Positions 35,561 to 45,200 of a DNA stretch of 64,000 bases are shown one piece after another. The notes beneath the pieces are model-generated. The model was not told where the DNA came from. It worked only from the letters and a program-made list of their open reading frames with translations, and did no database searches. Position numbers and translations under genes: made by a program. Position 1 is the stretch's first letter, and each line of letters starts with the position of its first letter. The stretch comes from an uncultured Eubacterium sp. (lineage in GTDB: Bacteria > Bacillota > Clostridia > Lachnospirales > Lachnospiraceae): NCBI RefSeq assembly GCF_937958975.1, contig NZ_CALGRE010000015.1, forward strand, positions 1 to 64,000, given 5' to 3'.

Positions 35561-35610
35561 TTGACTTGCGACACCATGTCATATAAAATGCAGTATGACA
35601 CGGTGTCATA
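35561..35610 (+). promoter_or_regulatory. Promoter with two inverted operator sites for the RND efflux operon
   Basis: TTGACT at 35561-35566, a 17-base spacer and TAAAAT at 35584-35589. Overlapping the spacer is GACACCATGTCATA (35570-35583). Just after the -10 is TATGACAC-G-GTGTCATA (35594-35610), a perfect 17-bp palindrome. The two sites share the half-site TATGACA. The layout is what a TetR repressor would need; the TetR gene at 39699 is the obvious candidate. Confidence 0.75.
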
Positions 35611-35716
35611 TTTTATTTATGTGAGAATGAATGGATATCATATGGAGAAAAATTACATATTTTAAATAGATATATGGCATTTAGCTGAGACAGATAATAT
35701 GAAAGGATATAAGGTA

Positions 35717-38700
35717 ATGACAAAATTTTTTGTTAAAAAGCCATTTTTTGTGGTTGTTGCAGTAATTATTATATTGCTTATCGGAGGTGTTAGTCTGACT
35801 AAAATGAACACAGATTTAATGCCGGATATGGAAGTTCCATATATGATGGTAATTACAACGGAACCTGGAGCTTCGCCGAAAAAGGTGGAAAATGATGTGA
35901 CAAAGCCACTCGAAAGTTCTCTGGGAACAGTAAATGGAGTACAAAATATACAGAGCAGGTCAGCAGATAATTATAGTATGATTATGCTGGAGTTTGCAGA
36001 TAATACAGATATGGATTCGGCATTGGTCAGAGTTTCAAAAATTGTGGATTCAGTTGATTTGCCGGACGAATGTGGAAAACCGAACATCATGGAAATCAGC
36101 ATGGATATGATGGCAACCATGTATGTGGGAGTGGATTATAAGGGAAAAGATATTAAAGAACTCACGGATTTCACAAAAAACACATTGCAGCCATATTTGG
36201 AACGCCAGGAAGGGGTTGCAAGTATTACATCTATGGGGCTTACGACAGATTCTATAGAAGTAAAGCTCAATGAAGATAAGATTGATAAAATAAACAACAA
36301 AATCCTGAGTAAGACGAATGGGAAACTTTCCGATGCGCAAGACGAGATTGACGAGGCAGAAAAGAAAATTGAAGATGGCGAAAAACAATTGTCAGAACAA
36401 AAGACTGCCTTGGAGGGAAAGCAGGAAAGTACGAATAAAGAACTTGCAGATGCGCAGGTCAAGATAGCTCAGGCGCAGGCGTCAAAAGCAGCTTATGAGG
36501 CATCACTGAACAGCTTAAAAGCCAGCAAAAGTGCTTTAGAAGCAGAAAAGAAAGCATATAAGGATGCAAAGCTGGAAAATACATATAAAACAATCGATAA
36601 GATGTTTTCACAGTTCAAATCCCAGTTTGGAAATGTAGCGGAGCAGTCGGGTATAAAAGTACCGGGAAGTGTAGAGGAGGCTGTTGGAAATAAAAAGAAT
36701 TTTAAAGCATTTATTTCCTGGCTGGAAAAGCTGGGTTATGGAGAACAGACAAAAGATTTAAGTTATGATTCTTTGAAACAGATTTACAATGCTGTAAAAG
36801 TAAGGCTTCCACAGATAGCTACAGAGCTGGGAAACTTAGAAATAGAAATAAAAGCAGCTTCCGCCATGTCAGAAGCGATATCAAAGCAGATGGAGGGGAT
36901 GGATGAAAACCAGTCAAAGGCGATAGCAGGCGGCTATAGTGCGGCAGCAGGATTTGGTTCCGGTCAGGCACAGATGTCAGCGGCTCAGACGCAGATGGAA
37001 TCTGCAAAAAGCGAGTTGAAGGAAGCAAAGAAAAAATTGAAAGATTCGAGAAAGGCTGCAGTTGAAAATTCAAATGTAAATGCATTATTAACGCTTGAGA
37101 CGCTATCCAATCTTATTTACGCACAGAATTTTTCGATGCCGGTAGGTTATATTGATGACAGGAAAGATAATCAGTGGCTTGTAGATATCGGTGACAATTT
37201 TACGGATAAAAAGCAGTTAAGTAATATGGTATTGACTAAAATAGCAGGCGTCGGAAAAATAAAATTGTCGGATGTGGCAGATGTCACGATAGTAGACAAT
37301 GCCGGAGAAAGTTATTCTAAAATCAATGGAAGGGCTGCCATACTTCTCGCCATTTATAAATCAAGTACATCAAATACGAGTGCGGTTTCTAATGGGGTTG
37401 ATAAGGCTGCCAGTGAGTTAGAAGAAAAGTACAGTGGATTGTCCATTACTTCGTTGATGGACCAGAGTGATTATATTGATATGATTGTGAGTACGGTGTT
37501 AAGAAGTATGCTGTTGGGTGCAATTCTTGCGATTATTGTGTTGGCGCTATTTTTAAAAGATGTGAAACCGACATTAATTGTAGCATTCAGTATTCCATTT
37601 AGTGTTTTGTTTGCAATCATTATCATGTATTTTACGGGAATTACATTAAATGTTATGTCTTTGGCAGGACTCTGTCTTGGAATCGGTATGTTGGTAGATA
37701 ATTCTATCGTAGTAATGGAGAATGTATACCGACTTAGAAGTTTGGGAATTTCGGCGCCAAGAGCAGCAGTTCAGGGAGCGAAGCAGGTTGCCGGACCGAT
37801 TGTAGCTTCAACACTGACAACGATATGTGTATTTTTGCCTATGGTATATGTTACGGGAACAGTCAGTGATTTACTGATACCGTTTGCATTTACGATATCG
37901 TATGCTTTAATTGCCTCTTTAATCGTTGCATTGACAGTTGTACCGACGATAAGTGCTACTGTGCTGAAAAAAACGAAAACACATAAACATACATTTTTTG
38001 ATAAGATAAAAGATAAATATGGACAATTGTTAGGAGTTTGTTTGCGGCATAAACTGGTTCCACTTTTGATTGCTATTCTGTTACTTGTTATTTGTGTCAT
38101 TCAAGTATTTAGAATGGGGCTTGTTATGATGGATGATATGGAAAGCAACCAGGTTTCTGTGTCACTGAAATTGGAAGATGATGTGGAAAAGGAAGAGGCA
38201 TATGCCACAGCGGACAAAGTTATGGAAGCAATTTTAAAAGTAGATGGAATCGATAAGGTTGGTGCGATGGATGGAAATGCCAGTGCCACATCATCTATGC
38301 TGGGAGGTTCTTCTGATAATTTTTCACAATTTAGCTTTAGTATTATAACAGACAAGGATATTACTACAACAAAACAGTTTAAAAAAATTATAAAAGAAAT
38401 TGAGAATAACACAAAAGACATTGAATGTGAGGAAATTACTGTATCGTCATCAGCCCTTGGAGGGATGTCCGGCATGATGGGACAGGGATTAGAGGTCAAT
38501 ATCTATGGTGAAAATCAGGAAAAATTAATTGACATTAGTAAGGATGTCATGAAAATGATGCAGGATATTGAGGGTACTGAAAATGTAACAAATGGTCTGG
38601 ATGATAAGAATAAGCAGATACATCTGGAAATTAATAAAAATAAAGCCGCTTCGATGGGATTGACCGTGGCACAGATTTATCAACAGATTTCTGAGAAAAT

Positions 38701-39667
38701 TACAACGGATAAGAAAGCAATTTCCATTCGTGTTGATGACAAAGAAATGGATGTAAATCTTGTAAATGAAACGGATAAACCTGACTATGAGCATTTGATG
38801 AATACAGAAATTACAGCAACAACCAGAAATGATGAGGGACAGGAAGTAACAAAAAAATATAAATTGTCTAAATTTGCAAAAATGATTGAGGGTGAGAGCG
38901 TAGATAGTATTAACCGCGAAAATATGAGTAGATATATGTCTGTCACATCAGAGATAAAGGATGGATATAATGCGACGCTCTTATCGCGCGATTTGGAAAA
39001 ACAGATTGATAAGTATGAAGCCCCAAGCGGATATTCTATTGAAATTCAAGGGGAATCGGCGCAGGTTATGGAAATGATTATACAAATGATTCTTGCACTT
39101 GCGTTAGGTTTTGTGCTCGTATATCTTGTCATGGTGGCACAGTTCCAGAGCCTGTTATCACCGTTTATTATTATCTTTACAGTACCATTGGCATTCACCG
39201 GAGGTATGATAGGTCTGATGCTGTTTGGACAGTCTATATCTGCAATGGCACTCATGGGATTCATGATTCTGATGGGAACAGTGGTTAACAACGGTATCGT
39301 ATTTGTTGATTATGCAAATAAACTGCGAATACAGGGAGTAGAAAAGCGAACTGCATTGATTGCTACAGGAAAAACGAGAATGAGACCGATTTTAATGACA
39401 GCAATCACTACAATATTATCTATGAGTGTTATGGTATTTTCGCAGGATGCGGGAAATGCGATGCAGAAAGGTATGGCGATTGTCGTGAGCTTCGGCTTAC
39501 TGTATGCAACGTTTATGACATTGTTTATTGTGCCTGTGCTATATGATATTTTATACAGAAGACAGCCAAAAGTAATCGATGTAGGAGAGGAAAATCTGGA
39601 TGAAATTCCGGATGAGACATCAGATTTACTTGGTGAAATAGGGGAGGATAGCAGAGAGAAAAAATAA
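35717..39667 (+). CDS. RND-family efflux permease with a long coiled-coil insertion
   Basis: A 1,316-residue AcrB/MMPL-superfamily transporter. It begins with a membrane helix (about 9-30), has the porter domains split by a membrane bundle (about 595-750) and ends with a second bundle (about 1120-1290). SLAGLCLGIGMLVDNSIVVMEN carries the conserved Asp of the proton relay (read ...GMLVDNSIVV). Family members are usually about 1,050 residues; here about 250 extra residues (roughly 205-460) form coiled-coil segments such as DEAEKKIEDGEKQLSEQKT. The ATG at 35717 has AAAGGA nine bases upstream; an ATG at 35699 is possible. It is followed by a TetR gene 31 bases later. The substrate is unknown. Confidence 0.85.
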   Translation: MTKFFVKKPFFVVVAVIIILLIGGVSLTKMNTDLMPDMEVPYMMVITTEPGASPKKVENDVTKPLESSLGTVNGVQNIQSRSADNYSMIMLEFADNTDMDSALVRVSKIVDSVDLPDECGKPNIMEISMDMMATMYVGVDYKGKDIKELTDFTKNTLQPYLERQEGVASITSMGLTTDSIEVKLNEDKIDKINNKILSKTNGKLSDAQDEIDEAEKKIEDGEKQLSEQKTALEGKQESTNKELADAQVKIAQAQASKAAYEASLNSLKASKSALEAEKKAYKDAKLENTYKTIDKMFSQFKSQFGNVAEQSGIKVPGSVEEAVGNKKNFKAFISWLEKLGYGEQTKDLSYDSLKQIYNAVKVRLPQIATELGNLEIEIKAASAMSEAISKQMEGMDENQSKAIAGGYSAAAGFGSGQAQMSAAQTQMESAKSELKEAKKKLKDSRKAAVENSNVNALLTLETLSNLIYAQNFSMPVGYIDDRKDNQWLVDIGDNFTDKKQLSNMVLTKIAGVGKIKLSDVADVTIVDNAGESYSKINGRAAILLAIYKSSTSNTSAVSNGVDKAASELEEKYSGLSITSLMDQSDYIDMIVSTVLRSMLLGAILAIIVLALFLKDVKPTLIVAFSIPFSVLFAIIIMYFTGITLNVMSLAGLCLGIGMLVDNSIVVMENVYRLRSLGISAPRAAVQGAKQVAGPIVASTLTTICVFLPMVYVTGTVSDLLIPFAFTISYALIASLIVALTVVPTISATVLKKTKTHKHTFFDKIKDKYGQLLGVCLRHKLVPLLIAILLLVICVIQVFRMGLVMMDDMESNQVSVSLKLEDDVEKEEAYATADKVMEAILKVDGIDKVGAMDGNASATSSMLGGSSDNFSQFSFSIITDKDITTTKQFKKIIKEIENNTKDIECEEITVSSSALGGMSGMMGQGLEVNIYGENQEKLIDISKDVMKMMQDIEGTENVTNGLDDKNKQIHLEINKNKAASMGLTVAQIYQQISEKITTDKKAISIRVDDKEMDVNLVNETDKPDYEHLMNTEITATTRNDEGQEVTKKYKLSKFAKMIEGESVDSINRENMSRYMSVTSEIKDGYNATLLSRDLEKQIDKYEAPSGYSIEIQGESAQVMEMIIQMILALALGFVLVYLVMVAQFQSLLSPFIIIFTVPLAFTGGMIGLMLFGQSISAMALMGFMILMGTVVNNGIVFVDYANKLRIQGVEKRTALIATGKTRMRPILMTAITTILSMSVMVFSQDAGNAMQKGMAIVVSFGLLYATFMTLFIVPVLYDILYRRQPKVIDVGEENLDEIPDETSDLLGEIGEDSREKK

Positions 39668-39698
39668 TTAAAAAAGATAAAAGTATAGAGGTGATAAA

Positions 39699-40322
39699 AT
39701 GCCAAAAGATACCTTTCACAGGTTAGCAGATGAAAAGAAACAAAGAATATTGCAGGCGGCATATGAGGAATTTTACAAAAATACATATAGTAAAGCTTCT
39801 ATCAATCAGATTGTTAAAGATGCAGATATTCCAAGAGGAAGTTTTTATCAGTATTTTGATGACAAAAAAGATTTGTTTTTATATGTAATTGAGGAACATG
39901 TGAAAACTATTGCTAATGAATTTTCTTTAAAATTAGTCCGGTGTGACGGAGATATTTTTGAGTGCATAGATGATTGTATGAAAGAGTTTATAAATGGTTC
40001 TGTTCAAAATACCGGAATCTTGAAGATGGTATTTTCTGAACCTTGGATTTTTGAAATGATATGGAGTGAATCTATAAGACGTTCGAGAGAAGATTGTAAT
40101 GAGATGACAGGAAAGTTAGTACAAAAAATCAATAGAGATAAACTCAATGTAGAGGATGAGGAGGAAATCTTTATCCTCTTAGGGATTATAGGGGCAATCA
40201 TCCGGGATGTTCTGGATAAAATATTTTTGAGCAGTGACATTGCGGATAAAAAGAGATTGCAGAAAATATTTCATGCCAGAATACAGTCACTGAGACGGCA
40301 TTATACAAAAATCTTTTGCTAA
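39699..40322 (+). CDS. TetR/AcrR-family transcriptional regulator of the RND pump
   Basis: A 207-residue TetR protein. The N-terminal HTH reads KQRILQAAYEEFYKN, then SINQIVKDADIPRGSFYQYFDDKKDLF, the standard TetR DNA-binding layout. The C-terminal ligand-binding part is helical and diverged. It follows the pump gene by 31 bases in the same transcript, which suggests feedback control through the palindromic sites at 35570-35610. The ligand is unknown. Confidence 0.88.
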   Translation: MPKDTFHRLADEKKQRILQAAYEEFYKNTYSKASINQIVKDADIPRGSFYQYFDDKKDLFLYVIEEHVKTIANEFSLKLVRCDGDIFECIDDCMKEFINGSVQNTGILKMVFSEPWIFEMIWSESIRRSREDCNEMTGKLVQKINRDKLNVEDEEEIFILLGIIGAIIRDVLDKIFLSSDIADKKRLQKIFHARIQSLRRHYTKIFC

Positions 40323-40442
40323 TATGTAAAATACATAATAAATTTATTTAAAATAAATAGCATAGAAATTACATATAATGTATAATGGCAGAAGTAAATA
40401 CAAGTTGCTAAAACAGCAGAAATAGTGAGAAAGGATGTGGAG

Positions 40443-41291
40443 ATGGATTATATTATAGAAATTCTAAAAGTGATTTTTTTAGGAATTGTGGAGGGAATAA
40501 CAGAATGGCTTCCTATCAGCAGTACAGGACATATGTTGCTTGTAGATGAATTTATTCATATGAATGTGAGTGATGAATTTAAAGAAATGTTTTTTGTTGT
40601 AATACAGTTAGGAGCGATTCTCGCCGTTGTCGTACTGTTTTGGAATAAAATGTGGCCGTTTAAGAGAAAAGAGTTAGCAGTTGGAGAAAATCCAAAAGGC
40701 ACGATTCTTAGAAAAGATATATGGTCATTATGGTTTAAAGTTGTGGTGGCATGTATTCCGGGAGCAGCTGTTACGATTTTGTTTGATGATTTCATAGAAG
40801 AACATTTACATACACCAACAGTAATTGCTATTACACTTATTTTCTATGGTGTTGCTTTTATTATAGTAGAAAGATGGAACAAAAAAAGGACTCCGGAGGT
40901 AAAAACATTATCAGATATTACATATAAAACGGCATTTATCATTGGTCTGTTTCAGGTGTTATCTATTATTCCGGGAACGTCTCGTTCCGGTTCTACAATT
41001 ATTGGAGCTTTACTTATCGGAGTGTCGAGAGTGGCAGCGGCAGAATTTACCTTTTTCCTTGCAGTGCCGGTTATGTTCGGATTGAGTGCATTAAAAATGT
41101 TAAAGTTTGGGTTTGCGTTTACGGGCACGGAGCTGAGTATACTTATTTGGGGAATGATTGTAGCTTTTGTTGTATCGCTTCTCGTTATTAAATTTCTGAT
41201 GGGTTATATTAAAAAACATGATTTTCAGATTTTTGGATGGTATAGAATTATTTTGGGTGTGATTGTTTTAGTTTATTTTTTAGTTAGATAG
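40443..41291 (+). CDS. uppP: Undecaprenyl-diphosphatase UppP (BacA)
   Basis: A 282-residue polytopic membrane enzyme. The two signature regions are EGITEWLPISSTGHM (about 15-29) and PGTSRSGSTI (about 178-187). It dephosphorylates undecaprenyl diphosphate to recycle the lipid carrier for peptidoglycan and is linked to bacitracin resistance. The ATG at 40443 is preceded by AAAGGATGTGGAG; a GTG at 40425 is less likely. A -10 like TATAAT lies at about 40380-40385. Confidence 0.95.
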   Translation: MDYIIEILKVIFLGIVEGITEWLPISSTGHMLLVDEFIHMNVSDEFKEMFFVVIQLGAILAVVVLFWNKMWPFKRKELAVGENPKGTILRKDIWSLWFKVVVACIPGAAVTILFDDFIEEHLHTPTVIAITLIFYGVAFIIVERWNKKRTPEVKTLSDITYKTAFIIGLFQVLSIIPGTSRSGSTIIGALLIGVSRVAAAEFTFFLAVPVMFGLSALKMLKFGFAFTGTELSILIWGMIVAFVVSLLVIKFLMGYIKKHDFQIFGWYRIILGVIVLVYFLVR

Positions 41292-41325
41292 GAAATAATA
41301 GGATTGAGAATGATAAAGGTGGGGG

Positions 41326-42057
41326 ATGAAAAAATACAATCTTATGAAAAAAAGTGATGAAATCAGCAGTAATAATATAGATGATAAACGGATAGGGCGT
41401 AAGAGAAAAATTATCAGTATTATTGGGCTGCTTATATTTGTAATTCTGTCGGTTGCAATTGCAGTACCTGTAGCAAAATATTTTAATGAGCCGGAAATGT
41501 TCAGAGACTGGGTAGACAGTTTCGGTATGTGGGGCGGATTTGTATGTGTTGGCGCTATGGTATTGCAGATTATTATTGCCATTATACCGGGAGGTGCTTT
41601 AGAAATAGGAGCCGGATATGCGTTTGGAGCAATTCCGGCTACTATATTTTGTACGATTGGCTCTATTATAGGATGCGCAATTGTATTTTGGTTTGTGAGA
41701 GTGTTTGGCGTAAAGTTTGTGGAAGCATTTTTCCCAATAGAAAAAATACAGAATTTAAAGTTTCTTCAAAATGAAAAGAAGCGCAACATATTAGTATTTA
41801 TAATTTTTTTAATTCCCGGAATGCCAAAAGATTTAATTTCATATTTTATGGGATTGACAAATATAAAATTGTCCGTGTGGCTTGTGATATCTACAGTTGC
41901 ACGCTTTCCGGCGATACTTGTATCGGCTATGGGAGGACATGCTCTGGGGACGAAACAATATACAATGGCGGTGGTAGTTTTGGTTATTATCATGTTAATA
42001 AGTATGGCAGGAGCGCTTGTATACAAAAAAATAACAATGACAAGAAATGAAGAATAG
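41326..42057 (+). CDS. TVP38/TMEM64 (DedA-superfamily) membrane protein
   Basis: A 243-residue membrane protein with an N-terminal cytoplasmic stretch, five or six membrane segments and the family core IPGGALEIGAGYAFGAIPAT, followed later by IPGMPKDLISYFMGLT. Relatives are proposed lipid flippases or scramblases. Its position 34 bases after uppP fits a role in undecaprenyl-lipid cycling, as shown for some DedA-superfamily proteins; for this protein that is inference. Confidence 0.83.
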   Translation: MKKYNLMKKSDEISSNNIDDKRIGRKRKIISIIGLLIFVILSVAIAVPVAKYFNEPEMFRDWVDSFGMWGGFVCVGAMVLQIIIAIIPGGALEIGAGYAFGAIPATIFCTIGSIIGCAIVFWFVRVFGVKFVEAFFPIEKIQNLKFLQNEKKRNILVFIIFLIPGMPKDLISYFMGLTNIKLSVWLVISTVARFPAILVSAMGGHALGTKQYTMAVVVLVIIMLISMAGALVYKKITMTRNEE

Positions 42058-42255
42058 TGTCATTTTTTTATCATAGTAGCTATTTTTTAGCGTTGGATAA
42101 AAAAAACTTGTTTTCTATTGTTTCTTTTTTGGATTTTTTTGTGCATTTCATAAAAACGTTTCAAACTTTTAGGTTTTCTCTTTTAACCTTTGGTAAAAAG
42201 TGCTAAGATATAAAGGATTTTAGAACATTTTTTGTTAAATTTTGAGGAGGGAACG

Positions 42256-45200
42256 ATGAAATTAAGTGGTTTTATCAACAAAAAATCAATAACACGGCGC
42301 GTTTGGAGCGTAGTGTTGACCATCATTATGGTTTTTAACCTAATGTGTGGTTATGTAGCAGTTGGGGATAATAGTAAAACTGTTGACGCAGCAGTAATTA
42401 CACCTCAATACCGTAATGTTATGTATTACGGTGAATGGTCTATTTATGCAGGACAGAAGAATTTTACGCCGAATAAGATTCCGGGAAATTACATGACACA
42501 TTTAAATTTTGCATTTTTAGATGTGGATGAAAACGGTAACGTAATTTCCTGCGACTCATGGGCGGATGTTCAGAATCCAAATGTAGGATATACAGCACAG
42601 TCAGATGACCCATGGGCGGGCGTAATACCGGCAATGATTCAGCTGAGAAATGAATATCCGAATATGAAAATCGGATTTTCCGTAGGAGGATGGACACGTT
42701 CCGGTGATTTTCCAAAAGTTGCGGCATCTGCAGCAACCAGAAAGAATTTCGCAGAAAATATTGCAAAAACAGCACATTTATATGGATATGATTTTGTAGA
42801 TATTGACTGGGAATATCCGACAGCAGACAGGGATCCTGATCCGGAAGGAAACGGTGTAACAGTGGATAAGGGCTGCAAAGGTTCAGCAGCAGATAAGCAG
42901 AATTTCACTTTATTAATGCAGGATTTAAGAGCAGCATTAGATAAATATGACAAGATTGATAATAAGCATTATGAATTATCTGTAGCAATGTCAGCATCAC
43001 CAAAAATGATGGAGCAGATTGAATACGATAAAGTATTAAAGATTGTAGATTTTGCTAATATGATGACATACGATTTACAAGGTGCATGGAGTGCATATAC
43101 AGGACATCAGACAGCGTTATATACAAATGAAGCGTACGACCATACGTCACAGCCGGATTGCCAGTTTTCGGTAGATGCATGTATTAAGTATCTTTATAAT
43201 ACATATGGCAATACGATTGATGCTTCAAAAATCGTCGTAGGTATCGCACCATACACAAGAGGATGGGCAGGTGTAAAAAATGACGGTCGTGATCCGAAAA
43301 ATCCGGGTCTGTTTGCGACAGCTACACCGAACAGTGTTAAGGCAGCTGACGGAACGACAAGTGGTACTTTCGCATACAGTGATATTGGAACTCTTATAAA
43401 TCAGTACGGATTAAAAGAATATTATGATGAAACAGCAGAAGCTGCTTACTATTACAGTGACAGCACAGGATATTTCTTTACCTGTGATAACGCAAGGTCG
43501 GTAACAGCAAAGGCAAAATATGTAAGAAATGAAACAGGATATAAAAATCCATTTAACAAGCCTCTTGGTGGACTTATTTCATGGATGGCATCTCTTGATG
43601 CAGCCGGTGAGGTTACCAAAACAAGTCATGATGCATTGTTTGGTTCAGGCTCCCAGCTTAAGGCGCAGGAAATTAAATTTCCGGAAATGGAGAATCTTGC
43701 AACAACAGTGACAGCATCGGGAGACAAATATACAATTACAATCAAGAACAATAACAAAGTTACAACTCCGGAGAAGCAGGGAACGCTTCATCAGGGAGCA
43801 GAAGCAAATATTCTTTATTATGCAGAGAAGTTTGCGGGTTCAGCAACTTATCCGACGTATTATATTAAGACAGCAAACGGAGCTTCACTTTCAGGTTCTG
43901 CGTGGGAAGCAGGTGGAACAATCGGAAAGTCAGGTGATTATACAACAGTTTCAATGACGTCATGGCCATATCGTTTAGAGCCGGGAGAGACAGCAACATT
44001 GACACTGACGGATTCTACCGGTAAGGCAGATGCTTCTAATATTGTTGAAGTTGGAATGACAAGAAAAGCTAATGCAAATGCGGCAGAATTTGGCTGGACG
44101 AGTCTGGTTGGAAAATCAACACAGCCTTCAACAACTCAGTCAGGCGGACAGCAGACGACAACAAAAACGCAGCAGCCTGCAACAACTCAGTCAGGTGGAC
44201 AGCAGACAACAACAAAAGCACAGACGGCTACAGGAAATTATCCGGAATGGTCTGCTCAGAATGTTTCATATAAAGTTGGTGATTTAGTACAGTATCAGAA
44301 TAAGGTATTTGAGTGTATTATTCCTCATACATCGCATGACGGATGGCCACCAATTGGTGGAGGAGCTACTCTTTGGAAAGAGAGAACAGATTTAGTTGCA
44401 GGAAGTTCCGAAAGACCGTCCGGCGGTGAAGAAGAAACGGATAATAATTATACAGTAAATGGAGTTTTACCACAGCATACAGTAACAGGTTATTGGCATA
44501 ACTTCTCCAATGGTTCTACAAACCTGAAGTTGGCAGAGGTTCCGACATACTATGATGTTATTTGCGTAGCATTTACAGGAAACACAGCAACTCCGGGAGA
44601 AGCAACTTTTGGTGTAAGTGAAGATTTACAGAAATCCATTGGATACACAGATGCACAGTTTATTCAGGATGTGAAGACATTAAAGGCAAGAAATCAGCAT
44701 GTATTGATTTCTGTTGGCGGAGCAGAAGGAAGAATTGAAATTAATAGTAATGAAGCAGCAGACAAGTTTGCAGAGAGCATGATTGCTATTATTGAAAAGT
44801 TTGGATTCGAAGGTGTTGACATTGACCTTGAAGGTGCAGCAGTATCTGGAACAAACTACATTGCAAGTGCACTTAGAAAAATGCGTAATCATTTTGGTGA
44901 GAACTTCATTATCACTATGGCTCCGGAAACAGCATATATGACTCCGGGTGGAGCAGGATTCTCTTCATATTATTGGAATCTTGCAATCTCTATTAAGGAT
45001 ATTTTGACAACAGTACATACACAGTTTTATAATTCCGGTGGAATGAACGGATATGGCGGAGGAGTAGCAAATCCAGGAAATGCATCATTCCCGGCAAATC
45101 TGTCTACACTTTATATTGAAAGCGGATTGAGACCGGATCAGGTGGCAATCGGCGTGCCAAGCAGCCAACCGGCAGCAACATCAGGACAGATAACACCGGC

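Noticed and set aside
44072..44287. Repeat-rich 71-codon frame within the chitinase gene
   Set aside because: Out-of-frame reading of the Thr/Gln linker repeats; the main frame is continuous for 1,721 codons.
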